Shown here in pieces: positions 1-10,744 of a DNA stretch of 64,000 nt. Source of the DNA: Numida meleagris (Eukaryota > Chordata > Aves > Galliformes > Numididae). How positions within the stretch are numbered: position 1 is the stretch's first letter; the number at the start of each line of letters is the position of its first letter. The DNA lies in contig NC_034413.1 of assembly GCF_002078875.1 (NCBI RefSeq), forward strand, positions 62,302,453 to 62,366,452, written 5' to 3'. A program made the translations under genes and the position numbers. Under the pieces are notes generated by a model. It was given only the letters and a program-made list of their open reading frames with translations, did not search any database and had not been told where the DNA came from.

Positions 1-232
1 CTGTGGAACTGTCTCTGCCAGCCCACTTCACAGACCTATTGGAAATCTATAGGGTAAAAAATGGGGCAGGATTTAAAAATACCAAATGAATGGCCTCATT
101 TAATGGGAGTCAGACAGCACTCAGCTCAACCCATATCTTTTCTTTAGCAAAGTAATCCACTGGAAACTAATTAAGTGGAAGCACACAAAGCAAACTTCAC
201 ACACTGTGGAAAAAACAAACTGGCAAACTTAC

Positions 233-291
233 ACAACTTTCACGATGACGGTCTGCTTGTAGTCTGTCATATTAATGAAAGCATCATCAAA
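233..291 (-). CDS. MUC13: MUC13 SEA domain, second exon (59 nt)
   Basis: Acceptor TTCATAG, donor GTTGT|GTAAGTT, phase 0 to 2. Encodes FDDAFINMTDYKQTVIVKV with an N-glycosylation sequon (NMT). In cleaving SEA domains the G-S-x-x-x self-cleavage site would follow in the next exon, which lies beyond position 1. Length and phase equal those of HEG1 exon 26274-26332. Confidence 0.75.
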
Positions 292-3200
292 CTATGAAAG
301 ATAAATGAATATCATCAGCTCCCTGGCAGAGGTGCACACCTCTTCTTTCTTACTTCAAGAAAATGACCTCCTTTCAACAGAGCAGTATGAGTTAAACAGT
401 TCATCTTATTTCTCCAGGAAAACCCTTACAACAACTTATCTATAATCACAGAATGCTCAACATGTGTAATATCCATTTCATTAATGTAATTAAAATATGA
501 ATACTGGTATGCTTATGGAAAAGGTTATTATTTAGGTATTTAACAGCGGACATCAGAAACTAAACAGTTTGGAAAACTTTGCTTTGCCCAGTGGTTTCTG
601 GGAAGGGAACTGCAAAAGATACAGAGCAATTTATACAAGGGCTTCCCAAAACAGAAGTGGCACTGAAAATGCAGGTATTGCTTGACCTGAGGTTCATCCC
701 TTCACTTCAACAAGAACCACGCCTGTAGTCACCCGAGGGCAAAATTCAACTCTTTCATAAATAAGTCTAAGCTAGTGTGAAATATTCTTGGAAAGAAGTA
801 GATTTATCAAATAGAACTATCTTAGACTCCACATTAAAGGCTGCTTGTATCCCCTCTGTCTGCACCACATTCAGAAAAAACATTAAGTATGCAGAAAAGC
901 TTAAAAAATAAAGTCACTTACAAATTTTATTATGCTTTGGACCATCTCTTCATACTCCTTTGAATGTACACTATCAATATTAGCACTGAACGTTTGTTGC
1001 AGCGTAATGGTCCCTGGGAATACCGTCCCTGCAATTAAAACAAAGGATATTAATTAATTACAAAGCATCCAATAATTTGGATTTCACCTTAGGATTTTCC
1101 AGCCTTCAGAGATTAGGAAATACAATGCAGAAAACAATATTTGCAATTTTTCATGTGTTCACAGTGGAACTGCTGTGGAACAAACGTTTGCTCAATCAGT
1201 TCAGCAACATTTGGGCACGTACTCTGGCTCCCTGAAAAGCAAGCAGGATCCTGGTCTCAACCACAGAATCACAGAATCATCTGAGTTGTAAGGGACCCTT
1301 AAAGGCCACCTGGTCCAACTCCCCTGCAGTGAATGGGGACACCTGCAGCTCAGCCAGGTGCTCAGAGCCCCATCCAACCAGACCTCGAATGTCTCAAAGG
1401 ACAGGGCATCTATCACCTCTCCAGGCAACGTGTTCCACACTGGCAAGACTTTGAAATTGAATAATATTAAACTATAAGCATGGTCTAACACAACACTCTG
1501 AAGTGTTATGGCATTTAGCAAGTCAGACACATACATCACAGACTTTAAACCTGCAGTCACAGCCACTAAGCACCTAACATGGTTCACAGTATTTAAGAAA
1601 GCAGTTCAGTATCTGTCTCCTTCTTTAGGCTCGCAAGTAAATTTGGTAATCCTGCCTGCTGACATTTACATAAGAAGCCTCATTTGCTCACGTGCTTGCT
1701 CTTCAACAGCATCTCAGTCGCATTTCAACACGACTCTGAAGAATGTTTAGCAAGAGGAAAAATCAAGCCAGCTGTTCTGAGGTCTTGGGCTTTTATAAAT
1801 CTTGGCCATAAATACTGATGTCAGGTCTGCACTTGCATTTCTTTCCCACTTTTCACATATTTTAATCTCCAGAATGCCTGACAGGGAACTCAGCTAATCT
1901 TCCTGGCACATTAAACTCTTTGACTGTTACTGGTTTGTGAGATAACAATCTAGGTCATTGTAGCAGTGGCTGTCTGCAAAGTAAGGCATTATTCAGCAGT
2001 TACTTTCCCAGACTGATTACGTTTTAGTTATAACATGAGAACAAGTCACACAGGAAGAATATTTCACCTAAGCAGTTATCTGCAAAATGCCTAAAAACAC
2101 AGATTGCCATCCTGAAACTCACCTACGTGACAAGCGTTGCTGTAGTGGTAGAATCCATACGGGCACTGGCATAGATACGTGGTATTCAGAGGGACACATG
2201 TAGCCAAGTTTCCTCCACAGATATTGGGTTTGCATAACTCCTCTGATACAAAGATCAAAGATGCGGATGTCAGAATTTGTACAAAATTGCAACAGGCAGT
2301 GGATATAGTCCATTACACAGTACACATCTCATGCTAATAAAGGAAACTACCAGTAAGCTTTGTAGAGGAGGAATGCAGCTGCACTGTTCACTGCTCAGAT
2401 GCAATCAATAGCCACAGCAGGCCAAGGCAAAAAAGAAGGGGACCAGTGCGTGGTAGCAGGCAAACTAGCCCTGCCCATGAGCTGTTCTGGGCCACGACTC
2501 CACTTCAGTCTAGTACGTTGGTGGTCCCTTTTCAGCAAAACCCTGGGCTTCAGCATGTGCCCCACAAGGATAGAGCATTAAAACCAAGCCGAGTTGCACT
2601 TGCTGGACACAACTGGCCCAGTCACCGGCATACACATCTCACCATCCTTACCTAGTGTTGGAGGTGCAGATGTGGTAGAATTTCCCACAGTTGTTGCAGA
2701 AGTGTTTCCTGATGAAGGGAAAAGAACAGACATGGTAGCACAATTTCACATACCAGGCAAGAAAACTCTGGAGGAACCATTTTGTTTTAAGGACAGACTT
2801 AGATAAGGAGCCGACCTGTAGTGATACTACGACAGACGTAGTATCACTACTTAGGATTGGAGGAAGGGAGTCTCCGTGGCAACCACACTCCTTTGAGGTG
2901 CTGGGCATCGGATGGGATAACAACCATCTGGTGGGAAGGACGAGCTTGACCACCTCCCTCATGGAGGAAGACAGATGACATCTCCACCTGGGCAGGGGAA
3001 CACACCGCTGCCTGTGGGGGTTCAGGTGATCCTTGCTCTGAGTAACACCAAAATGTCCTCATGAAGTGCTCCGGGACGCTTATTTCTTCCTTACCTGTTG
3101 GTGTTGATTCAGACGTGGTAAAATTTTCCACGGGTGTTGTAGTTGTGTTATCTGACGAAGGGAAGAGAACAGACGTAGTATCACTACTTAGGNNNNNNNN

Positions 3201-6200
3201 NNNNNNNNNNNNNNNNNNNNNNNNNNNNNNNNNNNNNNNNNNNNNNNNNNNNNNNNNNNNNNNNNNNNNNNNNNNNNNNNNNNNNNNNNNNNGGCCTGCT
3301 CTGCAGTACTCTTCTGGGAAGCTGTGCAGCAGCACCTGTGTCTGAACAGCAAGGATGCCCAAAAAAGACATGGCTTGGGGTCTGACCAGGGAGGACAAGT
3401 CCCTGCCTCCTTCTTTGACCATGCTCCAAAGAACCACAACAACAACTCCCTGCAGTTCCTGACAAGGGCGTGCCCTCTGGGCAGGGGAACACAGTGCTGC
3501 CTGTGGTCTCTGCAGCTCCTGGAACTGAGCACCCCTCTCGTAAAGGGCTGATGAAGGGACTTTCATCCTTACCAGGGGTTGCTGGTGAAGAAGGGTAGGT
3601 AGAATCGTTCTCAGTTGTTGTAGGTGTGCCTCCTGAAGAAGGAAAGAGACATGATAGCATTACTTTGTGTAGTGGGGAGGAAATCTCTTGAGGAACCATT
3701 TTGTTTTCAGGACAATCTCAGATTGGAGAAGGAGCGGGCCTGTGCATGGTCCAGTGGACCAGCCCCGAGCAACCCCTCAATGCATTGCTCAGGTGTGCCT
3801 CAGAAATAACTCCCTGCACTTCTTCACTAAGGTTTCCCTACAGGAGTATTGTGCACCGCCAGGAACCAAGTAACACCCTCCTATGTGTCAGCCAGTGGGT
3901 TTTCTCATCCTTACCTACTGTTGGTGGTGTTATAGAGATGGTAGAATTGTCCCCAGGTATTATAGCTGCGGTTATTGATGAAGAGAAGAGAAATTGTAGC
4001 CACACTTATTGTTTTGTGGAAGAAAACTCTTGGGGAACCCCTGTGTGTTCAGGAGCACCTCAGTTTTTATAAGGACAGGACATGTATGGGATCTGTTGTT
4101 GGCTAGTCCTGCACTTATACTGTCCATGGCATGGATACCTCTTTAGACTGAAATGCCCATATCCTGAGGCCTGCATGTGTTCCCCAGAAGCACATGGCTT
4201 TCTTCCACTCTGTCCACAGCTGGCCGAATTACCAGCACAGATGTGTGCCCAAAGGAAAGTCCCCTGGCTTGCATAGGGCAAGTTCTGCATAGCCAGCACT
4301 CCTGTTCTGGATCTCAACTAAATCTGCAAATATTACGTTCACTGCAAGGTAGATAGGTATTTTGAAACTCTGGAAGATGCTTTCTTGAGCATCATTACAA
4401 GTTCTTTATTGACTCCTTCAGAGCAACGATGGAGAAGTGGGTGCCTTTGCTAACAGCTTTTCCTCTGCCGAAACAAATTCAGGTGCATATTGAAAGCAGT
4501 GTATTTCTGTTCATATAAGACTAATTATGCCAAATTATCATCAGTGTAATGAAGATCCTTTTTCCTGGACTACACTAGTATGTAGTGATGATAGTTTGCA
4601 TTATTTTTTGTCATTTTTTTTCTTCCTTGTTTGTCTGTTTTGTGTTGAGAAGTAAAGAAGCAACTAATACGACAGGCTTGCTGCTAAATTTGTGGTACCA
4701 ATGAACAGTTTGGATCACATGACCTAACTTCAGTATGTGTTACTTAATAAATGAGTTAGTTAGGAATAAATGCATTTAATCTGAGTTAACATTGCACACA
4801 TAATTTAATCTAAACAGCATGCAGCTGGAAGTCTCATATATTTGGCACTGGCACACTCTTATAGCTGGTATATTAAATAAAACTTTGCAAACAACACTGA
4901 ATTCTCAACAGACACTTGAAAAATTGGCCCCATTCCTCAAAAGCTATTGCAAGGTTTCAAAAATCTGAAAAAGAAGCAAATTTAATAAGTCTTTTTCTTC
5001 TTATCAATAAAGCTGACTTGAAAAAGGCTCATCAAAAAGACAAGGCCTAAAGTAATCCATTAGCGTGCCCTGGGTGAGGAGGAAACATGTGGTCTCTGAG
5101 TCCTGCAGGCAGCATTTTGTTCCCTGGTCAATGTGAAGAAATGGACATTTTGGCTATAACCGTGATTCCATGTTGTCCACAGGCTGGGTTTGGAGCATTT
5201 TTCTAAATTGCCTTCTCAACATCGATGTTACATCATTAATGTCTTTAGTCAACAACGTTTAGCTTCATACAGGCTGGCTACCAGCCCTCCAGGAGTACCC
5301 TTTGGACTCAGGAATAATCACATCTGTGCAACTGCAGAGCACATGAGCTGCAGTTGGGCTTGGCAGAGGTAACATAAGCAAAGGTGGCTCTTTAATGGCC
5401 CTACCTGACCAGCCCCAACCTCCTGCACCAGGAAACAGGATGGGTCATAGATTCAGGCATTTACCACAGAGATAAAGAAAGGGATCTTAAAATGCAGTTT
5501 ATGGAATAGCAGACTACCGAGCGGGGTAGGCCTTTGTCAAGAGCTTTGTAAGAGCTTTGTATGACACATCATACAAAGCTCTTACAATGTTTGCTTAGAA
5601 TGAAATGCTTCTGGGCATGGACAACCTTAGGCAAAGTCTACTCAAGTCAATGCAAGACTCCCATAGCCTTCAAGATCTTTCAGTCTTACTGTTGTCATAA
5701 AGCCTCCAAACAGAAAACCAACCAAATGCCAAACTAGAAGACTTCTACACTTGTAAATTATAAATCAGACTGTAGTATGTTGTAGATGTTCCTGTAAATA
5801 CATATATTGACTCGCAGTACAGAGACTCACTGCCGTCTGTCCCCATCTGATGCAATCTTGGCAGCATTAGTGGAGGTCTTAATTTGGCTCACCTCTCTGT
5901 ATCTTTGTTTCTGAAGTAAATGGGATTTCCTGTCCTTTCACAGCTTCAAGTTGCCACCAAACTCCTCCTATAGCTGCTTTTACTTTTACAAACTCCTCTG
6001 CTACAGTTGATCTGTCCCTGAATATCAAATACTCTGCCCTATAACCACCAAAGTTGTTACAGTGCTAGAAAAACAATTAAGCGGCCTATAGAATGATTCC
6101 TGCCCTATTGTTTGAATAGACCACAGCGCAACCCTCTGCCATCCGAGCCAGTGGCGAAGTTCTTATTAATTAGCTTCAATAGGAGAGGAATGAATGCTCT

Positions 6201-6678
6201 GTAAGCCAGTTCAAGCAGTGCTGCTTTCCAGACTGATTGTTTAAGGATATTCTGGCCGGAAGGGCAGTGGCAGCATTCCTCTCCCTGGGTGCTGGGGTGG
6301 AACAGTCACATCTTTTGTGATGACTGTAACAGAGCTTGAATTACCTGGGTTTAGTGTGCAAGTCCTGAAAACTGCTCCTGGAATAGGCTGAGTTAGGTTA
6401 ATCACAAGCCCCAGTGCTTTTGCATTGTTCTGTGAACAAGGAAAACTGTTTTCTTGCAGTAACGTTTTTCATCACTAATTAATCAAAATCTAGATATGCT
6501 GAATGGTGCATGGCCACTGACTTCAGTCTCTCAGCAGCTACAAAAAGCACTGAACAATCCATTCACCGCAATAGAATAGCTGCCCAGACAAATCCCAAAA
6601 CAGAAGATAGTGTTTCTTACCTACTGAAAGGCTCAACACCAGGCAAAGCAGGAGAGTGAAGGACATGCAGCGTCTCAT
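233..6678 (-). CDS. MUC13: MUC13-like transmembrane mucin gene (5' part; 3' exons outside window)
   Basis: Eight exons are visible on the minus strand: signal peptide, four very short Thr/Ser-rich exons, one EGF-like exon and two SEA-domain exons. All junctions follow GT-AG and keep phase (1-1 for mucin and EGF exons, then 1-0 and 0-2 in the SEA domain). MUC13 is a single-pass mucin of epithelial apical surfaces whose ectodomain consists of a mucin stretch, EGF repeats and a self-cleaving SEA domain. The rest of the SEA domain, any further EGF units, the membrane segment and the tail would lie left of position 1. Identification rests on domain order and on lying immediately downstream of HEG1 on the same strand, as in mammals. 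Mucin sequence itself is not conserved enough to identify it. A 100-N gap at 3193-3292 sits inside the mucin exon array, so at least one exon copy may be missing. Alternative: a bird-specific MUC13 paralogue. Confidence 0.8.
922..1028 (-). CDS. MUC13: MUC13 SEA domain, first exon
   Basis: Acceptor TTGCAG, donor TTT|GTAAGTG, phase 1 to 0, 107 nt. The encoded peptide starts TVFPGTITLQQTFSANID and continues with a Lys/Glu-rich helix. That matches the opening strand and helix of SEA domains found in membrane mucins. The equivalent HEG1 exon (26550-26644) has the same phases. Confidence 0.78.
1258..1470 (-). mobile_element. CR1 LINE 3' fragment
   Basis: On the plus strand it begins with AGAATCACAGAATCATCTGAGTT and continues through 'ggtccaactcccctgcag' and 'ggtgctcagagccccatcc', the reverse complement of a CR1 3' end. 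It sits in the MUC13 intron between the EGF and SEA exons. No intact coding region. Confidence 0.85.
2123..2242 (-). CDS. MUC13: MUC13 EGF-like exon (120 nt)
   Basis: Acceptor TATCAG, donor G|GTGAGTTTC, phase 1-1, 40 codons. The peptide shows six EGF-spaced cysteines: ELCKPNICGG, then LATC, then a LCQCPYGFY core, then a final NACH. The CxC followed by PxGF/Y is the EGF signature. There is no DxNE calcium-binding start, so this is a non-calcium EGF module. It has exactly the same length and phase as the HEG1 EGF exon at 27786-27905. Confidence 0.85.
2652..2708 (-). CDS. MUC13: MUC13 mucin mini-exon D (57 nt)
   Basis: Acceptor CTTCATCAG, donor G|GTAAGGATG, phase 1-1. Encodes NTSATTVGNSTTSAPPTL with two N-glycosylation sequons (NTS, NST). 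It is the last Thr/Ser exon before the EGF exon. Confidence 0.74.
   Translation of the reverse strand, partial: ETLLQQLWEILPHLHLQH
2818..2850. repeat. Perfect 14-bp inverted repeat with 5-nt spacer
   Basis: Left arm gtagtgatactacg (2818-2831), spacer acaga, right arm cgtagtatcactac (2837-2850). The right arm and following bases recur at the edge of the N gap (about 3169-3192). It could be a genuine fold-back or an assembly join between two repeat copies. Confidence 0.8.
3095..3151 (-). CDS. MUC13: MUC13 mucin mini-exon C (57 nt)
   Basis: Acceptor CTTCGTCAG, donor G|GTAAGGAAG, phase 1-1. Encodes NTTTTPVENFTTSESTPT with two N-glycosylation sequons (NTT, NFT). It lies 41 bases from the left edge of the assembly gap at 3193, and sequence running into the gap is a copy of sequence at 2832-2855. 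Confidence 0.72.
3193..3292. other. Assembly gap, 100 N
   Basis: A run of exactly 100 N, the usual placeholder for a gap of unknown size. It lies inside the duplicated mini-exon array of MUC13, and its left edge ends in sequence also found at 2832-2855. Collapsed repeat copies are therefore the likely cause. Confidence 0.99.
3573..3632 (-). CDS. MUC13: MUC13 mucin mini-exon B (60 nt)
   Basis: Minus-strand exon between acceptor TTCTTCAG and donor G|GTAAGGATG, phase 1-1. It encodes GTPTTTENDSTYPSSPATP, a Thr/Ser/Pro peptide suited to O-glycosylation, with an N-glycosylation sequon (NDS). It is homologous to the other mini-exons in both coding sequence and flanking intron. Confidence 0.72.
3915..3965 (-). 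CDS. MUC13: MUC13 mucin mini-exon A (51 nt, displaced acceptor)
   Basis: Encodes about 17 residues including GDNSTISITPPTV, with donor G|GTAAGGATG. The sister exons use the acceptor CTTCATCAG or CTTCGTCAG. At the equivalent site this copy reads CTTCATCAA, so the AG is lost, and the next usable acceptor is CCGCAG nine bases further in. The exon stays in phase 1-1 with that acceptor. It may instead be a dying exon that is skipped. Confidence 0.6.
3966..6620 (-). other. MUC13 intron 1
   Basis: No convincing exon was seen between the signal-peptide exon and mini-exon A. It contains a diverged copy of the repeated intron block (about 4020-4070), AT-rich sequence and a 19-bp perfect inverted repeat at 5546-5587. 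Additional mini-exons could be missed because they are so short. Confidence 0.6.
5546..5587. repeat. Perfect 19-bp inverted repeat with 4-nt loop (MUC13 intron 1)
   Basis: Left arm 5546-5564 (ttgtaagagctttgtatga), loop caca, right arm 5569-5587 (tcatacaaagctcttacaa). The left arm itself contains two overlapping copies of gagctttgta. Transcribed from either strand it would form a tight hairpin. Confidence 0.9.
6621..6678 (-). CDS. MUC13: MUC13 exon 1: start codon and signal peptide
   Basis: The minus strand reads ATG AGA CGC TGC ATG TCC, giving a short Arg-containing head and then a hydrophobic core (MSFTLLLCLVLSLSV) typical of a signal peptide. The exon ends with one base of a split codon at the donor G|GTAAGAA (phase 1). 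A second in-frame ATG four codons downstream could also start translation; I chose the first because it gives the basic n-region. About 60 bases upstream of the ATG are purine-rich, with a TTAAAT-like element near 6749-6754 that might act as a weak TATA box. Confidence 0.82.
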
Positions 6679-7623
6679 TGCTGCCTCTGCTGCTGCTGCT
6701 ACTCGTCGCTAAACCTGAGATAAAGTGCTTTTCTCTTCCAGCGTCAGCTCATTTAAGATCCCAGCCACAGGTAGGGAGTTCAGCCCCAAGCTGACGTCAC
6801 GGTGGCAAGTGGCAAATGGCAGATCCAAGCTGTTTTTTTCCTTCCTCCTCAAGCTGGGAGGAGACCTCTGGACCTGCAGTATTCTTCCTGTAAGTTATAA
6901 ACACTTGAGACCTGTAGACACAAGGAAGTTACTGCTAAATATATTGACACAAACTGACAGGACACTAGCTATCCCTGCCAGTTTGACAAACACTTTCAGT
7001 ATGAGTTAAGTGGAGGGTGCTGTGCAGGCTGTCCTTAAAGGGGAAAGGAAAAAGCTATCCCATTCCAAAGCATGCTAAGGATGTACTTAGATCAGAGTAC
7101 CTGAGATGTATGCACTCACTCCCTTTGCAATACATTACCAGTGCAGACAAATTCTATGCCTCAGACCCCAAGCTCTCTATACTTACAGACAAAATTTTAC
7201 ACCAAAGCATCTTACTGCTCAGCAGGGTGAAAAGCAAGAGAAAACACCTGCATCTTTAACATTAAAGAAACTGAGCTGGCTTTGGCTGTTTTGGGAGTGA
7301 TTATGGCTGATCTATTTGCCTACATCTTTGTGTATGCTATAGGCTTGTGAAAGCAATGTAGCAAAAGAAGGGGGAGCAGGGAGGACAACCAGCAGATATT
7401 TGACTACCTGGGCAACAGCCTTCCTTTCTTGGGAGCAACCATGTTTGTGCCTGGGAGACATTGGGAAGCAGGAATGCTGAGGCTGGAGCAAGGAATCTGC
7501 AGGAGACCTGGAAATGGGAATTAGTGCAGGAGGCCATGGAGCAAGTAACACAGCCTCAACACAGGAAAAAAAATGATGGGTTACAGAGGCTTATTGAAAT
7601 TGCATGTCAGGAAGTTCTGAAAA

Positions 7624-7722
7624 TCGTAGAATCAGTAAGGTTGGAAAAGACCACTAAGATCATCCAGTCCAACCATCAACCCATCACCACTGTGCCCACT
7701 AAACCATGTAACTCATTGTGTG
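7624..7722 (-). mobile_element. CR1 LINE 3' fragment
   Basis: Plus strand reads atcgtagaatcagtaaggtt, then 'ggaaaagaccactaagatc' and 'catccagtccaaccatcaac', the reverse complement of the 3' end of a second CR1 subfamily. Confidence 0.8.
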
Positions 7723-8901
7723 GAAATCATGACATAAAGACCAGCATGGGGGAAAAGGCCTGTGCACAGCATTTGTTTCTCCCCAGACCTCTTATTGTCA
7801 GCTGCCTCACCAACCCAAGCTCTCTAGCTCAACAGTACATTTGTTCTACACTGTGCTCTAGTAAAACGTACCACTTGAAGTCAGTAGACACCAAATAGCC
7901 CATGGTATGTTGCAATTCCTCCTTTCCAAGCAGAGATGCCACTGGGCATCTTTCTCCCACTCTGAAGGTCTGGTTGACCCCAGATCCTGCTGCAGCTGCC
8001 AGTAAAGCCTTTTTGTGAAGCACACACATATTTTCCTGCCATTGTAAGCCATGGACAGGAAAGGTGAGCAAGCCATCAGTGTACCCCTGGCAAAGCCACT
8101 TTGGGAGTCTGTGGAGCTGCTCTCCCCTGGCAAATGCCACAGTCAGCAACACTGGCACATTGTTAACCATTTCCAAATGCAAAGTGACAGCCTTGCTTGT
8201 GAAATGCCTCTCCCCTTCCTTCACCTGCTTTTGTCTGACCCTGTTGCACTAACAAGACATGCAGTCTGTGTGCTAATCTAATAATACATTCAGAGGGTGT
8301 CTCTGTATGCAGGAAGGTGGGCAAGATGAAAAGTATTACTCAAGCTGTTTGTGCGCTGGGGCTGTCCTCAGCTTTTAACTTGTGCTGAACCAGGAAACAC
8401 TGGTGGCTTGCAGACAGCAGCAACGGTTGGGTGCCTCTCTGCCAGCATGAGGAGTGAGCGGCCTCATCCCCCAGTGCCTGCCAGAAGCCATGACCAGGCC
8501 CAGGGCCCAGTCACAGAGGCTGCCTCAGTGTCCCTGTGGTGTTGGGATGGGTCCTGGTCTCACCAGGAAACCTCAGCCACACAAGGGTGCAAACTGAGAG
8601 TGAAAGAACCAGGGAACTTCCAGAGTGCTATCGGAAATGTGGGCTGACAGTCAGCAGGTGTAGATGATACTGGATGAGGGCTGACTACATCAGCTTCTAT
8701 TGATTGTGTTGTCCAGCTCATGAAGACTGTTTTCTGCGATGAGTGTATGAGAGACTCTGGCATACCCTTATCTGTGCCTTTAGAATAATCTCCCGCTCTT
8801 CCTTGGTTGCTTCTGTTACCTCTGGGGTGTGTGACACCTTTGCCATGCAAAAGGCACCAGGAAACATTGCACTGAACAAACGTGTATACTTACCAGAATT
8901 T

Positions 8902-8925
8902 TTTGTCAACAAATTTGTTGACAAA
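8902..8925. repeat. Perfect 24-bp palindrome
   Basis: The half site tttgtcaacaaa (8902-8913) is followed directly by its reverse complement tttgttgacaaa (8914-8925). It contains two inverted GTCAACA motifs, which resemble forkhead-type core sites. It lies in intergenic DNA about 2.2 kb upstream of the MUC13 start. Confidence 0.9.
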
Positions 8926-9642
8926 TCACCCATCACGACAGGCTCTCCTGGTGAGAGGTGGGGTGATGAAGCTATGTGTGCCTCATTACTTGCAAATTTT
9001 TGAGGGGACTGGGAGATTTGACCATTTAGGAGACCAGGCACAGTGAATTATCAAAACAGGAAAACTAATTCCAGTGAAACATCATTACCTCTCATGGAAT
9101 TATTAAGGAATTTATTAAGCACATATTTAGACATCAAATAGTTGACTGCTATTGCAGACAGTCTTGCACACCCACAGCACCTTCCCATAAAGAATCACAG
9201 ACAAATCTTTCTTTGAGTAAATTTCTGAGTTACTTTTCAGGAGCTGTAAAACCAAATGGATGTGTGTCAAAGTTCAGATATGGCAAGCAAGAACACTGAC
9301 CAACAATTACTATGATTTAAAAGTGTGCTATGTTTAGTAACAGACAGTGATCACTTGTCTTGTTTATGGCAGGAAAAAAATATCAGAGGTGAAAGGTCTC
9401 TTTTTATTTTAAGATACACAGTCATCCATGGCCCCATTATTTAACCATAAGCTGAATGTAAGCATGGGACAATCATGTCATCAGAAGGTGTCCATTAGAG
9501 TAGGAACAAGTGTCTTTTATAGCTATTCACATACTGGATTATCTCTTCCTGTATATTTTTCAGTTCTGTTCCTTATGAGATTCCTGTACATTTTGCTATC
9601 TCATGTAAATTTAGTTAATGCATGGACTATTACACACACATA

Positions 9643-9712
9643 GAATCATACAATGGCTTGGATTGAAAGGGACCTTGGAGGTCACCTAGTTCCAACCCCC
9701 AACATTTAGAAA
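9643..9712 (-). mobile_element. CR1 LINE 3' fragment
   Basis: Plus strand shows tagaatcatacaatggcttg, then 'aaagggaccttggaggtcac' and 'ccaacccccaac', a short CR1 tail in reverse orientation. Confidence 0.8.
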
Positions 9713-10193
9713 TATATGTCATAACTAGGTGAAGACTCAAACAAACCTGCAGAAAGTCCAAATCAAAATTATATATATCCAGACTCACCCGTAATTGGGG
9801 GAAGTACATGCAGTTCAAATTCTTTTGTTAACTGGTTCCCAAGACGGGAACCTGGTTGTCCCTTGGGAGGTAGTTGTAAAGGTTAAAAGAGTCCAGAAAA
9901 GTTGGAAATTTTTCAAGAGTGAAATCTTGAAGGCACAGGAACAGGTCATCCCTATGTGCTGAAAGATGAGCTGGCAGGGAAGACCAGCCTGGCTGAACAG
10001 AGAGCTTCTTCTGGAACTCAGTAAGAAAAATAAAGTTTATGACCTTTGGAAGAAGGGGCAGACAATTCAGGAGGACTACAAAGATGTGGTGAGGTAATGT
10101 AGGGAGCAAATTAGAAGGGCCAAAACTCAGCTAGAACATAACAACTTTGGCACTACAGATTAAGACAATTAAAAATATTTTTATATATAGATA

Positions 10194-10213
10194 TACATAC
10201 ATACATACATACA
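10194..10213. repeat. (ACAT)n microsatellite
   Basis: Five consecutive tetranucleotide units following an AT-rich run, inside the truncated CR1. Confidence 0.85.
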
Positions 10214-10744
10214 GAGCTCTATGGGGATAGACAGGATCCACCCAAAAGTACAGAATGAGCTGGCAGAAGTGCTCGTCAAGCCATTTTCAATAATCTATCA
10301 GCAGTCCTGTCTAACCAGAGAGGTCCCAGTTGACTAGAGTTTAGCAAATATGATGCTCACCTACAAGAAGGGCAGGAAGGAGGACCCAAGGAATTACCTT
10401 ATCAGCCTGTCAGTCTGATGTCAGTGCCAGCAAAGGTCATGGAGCAGATCATCCTGAGTGCCATCACATAGCAAGTGCGGGACAGCTAGCTGATCACATC
10501 CAGTCAGAATGGGTTTGTGAAAGGCAGATCCTGCAGGACTAACCTGATCCCCACCTATGATAAGATAACATGCTTAGCAGATGAGGGAAAAACTGTGGAT
10601 GTGGTCTACTTGGACTTCAGCAAAACATTTGATGCTGTTTCCCACAGCTTCTCTTGGAGAAATTGGCTGCTCGTGGCTTGGATGGATGTACTGTTTGCTG
10701 GGTAAAAAATTGGCTGGATGGTGGACTCAAAGTGGTGGACTCAA

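Larger units (their letters stand above)
2640..4070 (-). repeat. Tandem-duplicated exon-intron units of the MUC13 mucin region
   Basis: Each unit holds a mini-exon plus flanking intron. A shared intron block upstream of each exon contains GAGGAACCATTTTGTTTT-like sequence near 2770 and 3690, and a diverged form near 4030. Donor contexts (CATCCTTACC on the plus strand) are also shared. Coding and intron sequence were therefore duplicated together. Copy number cannot be fixed because of the gap. Confidence 0.7.
6679..9642. other. MUC13-HEG1 intergenic region, right of MUC13
   Basis: Contains the MUC13 promoter side (no clear TATA or CpG island), a CR1 fragment at 7624-7722, a 24-bp palindrome at 8902-8925 and otherwise unique sequence. 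I see no coding region with splice signals or protein-family similarity. Confidence 0.5.
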
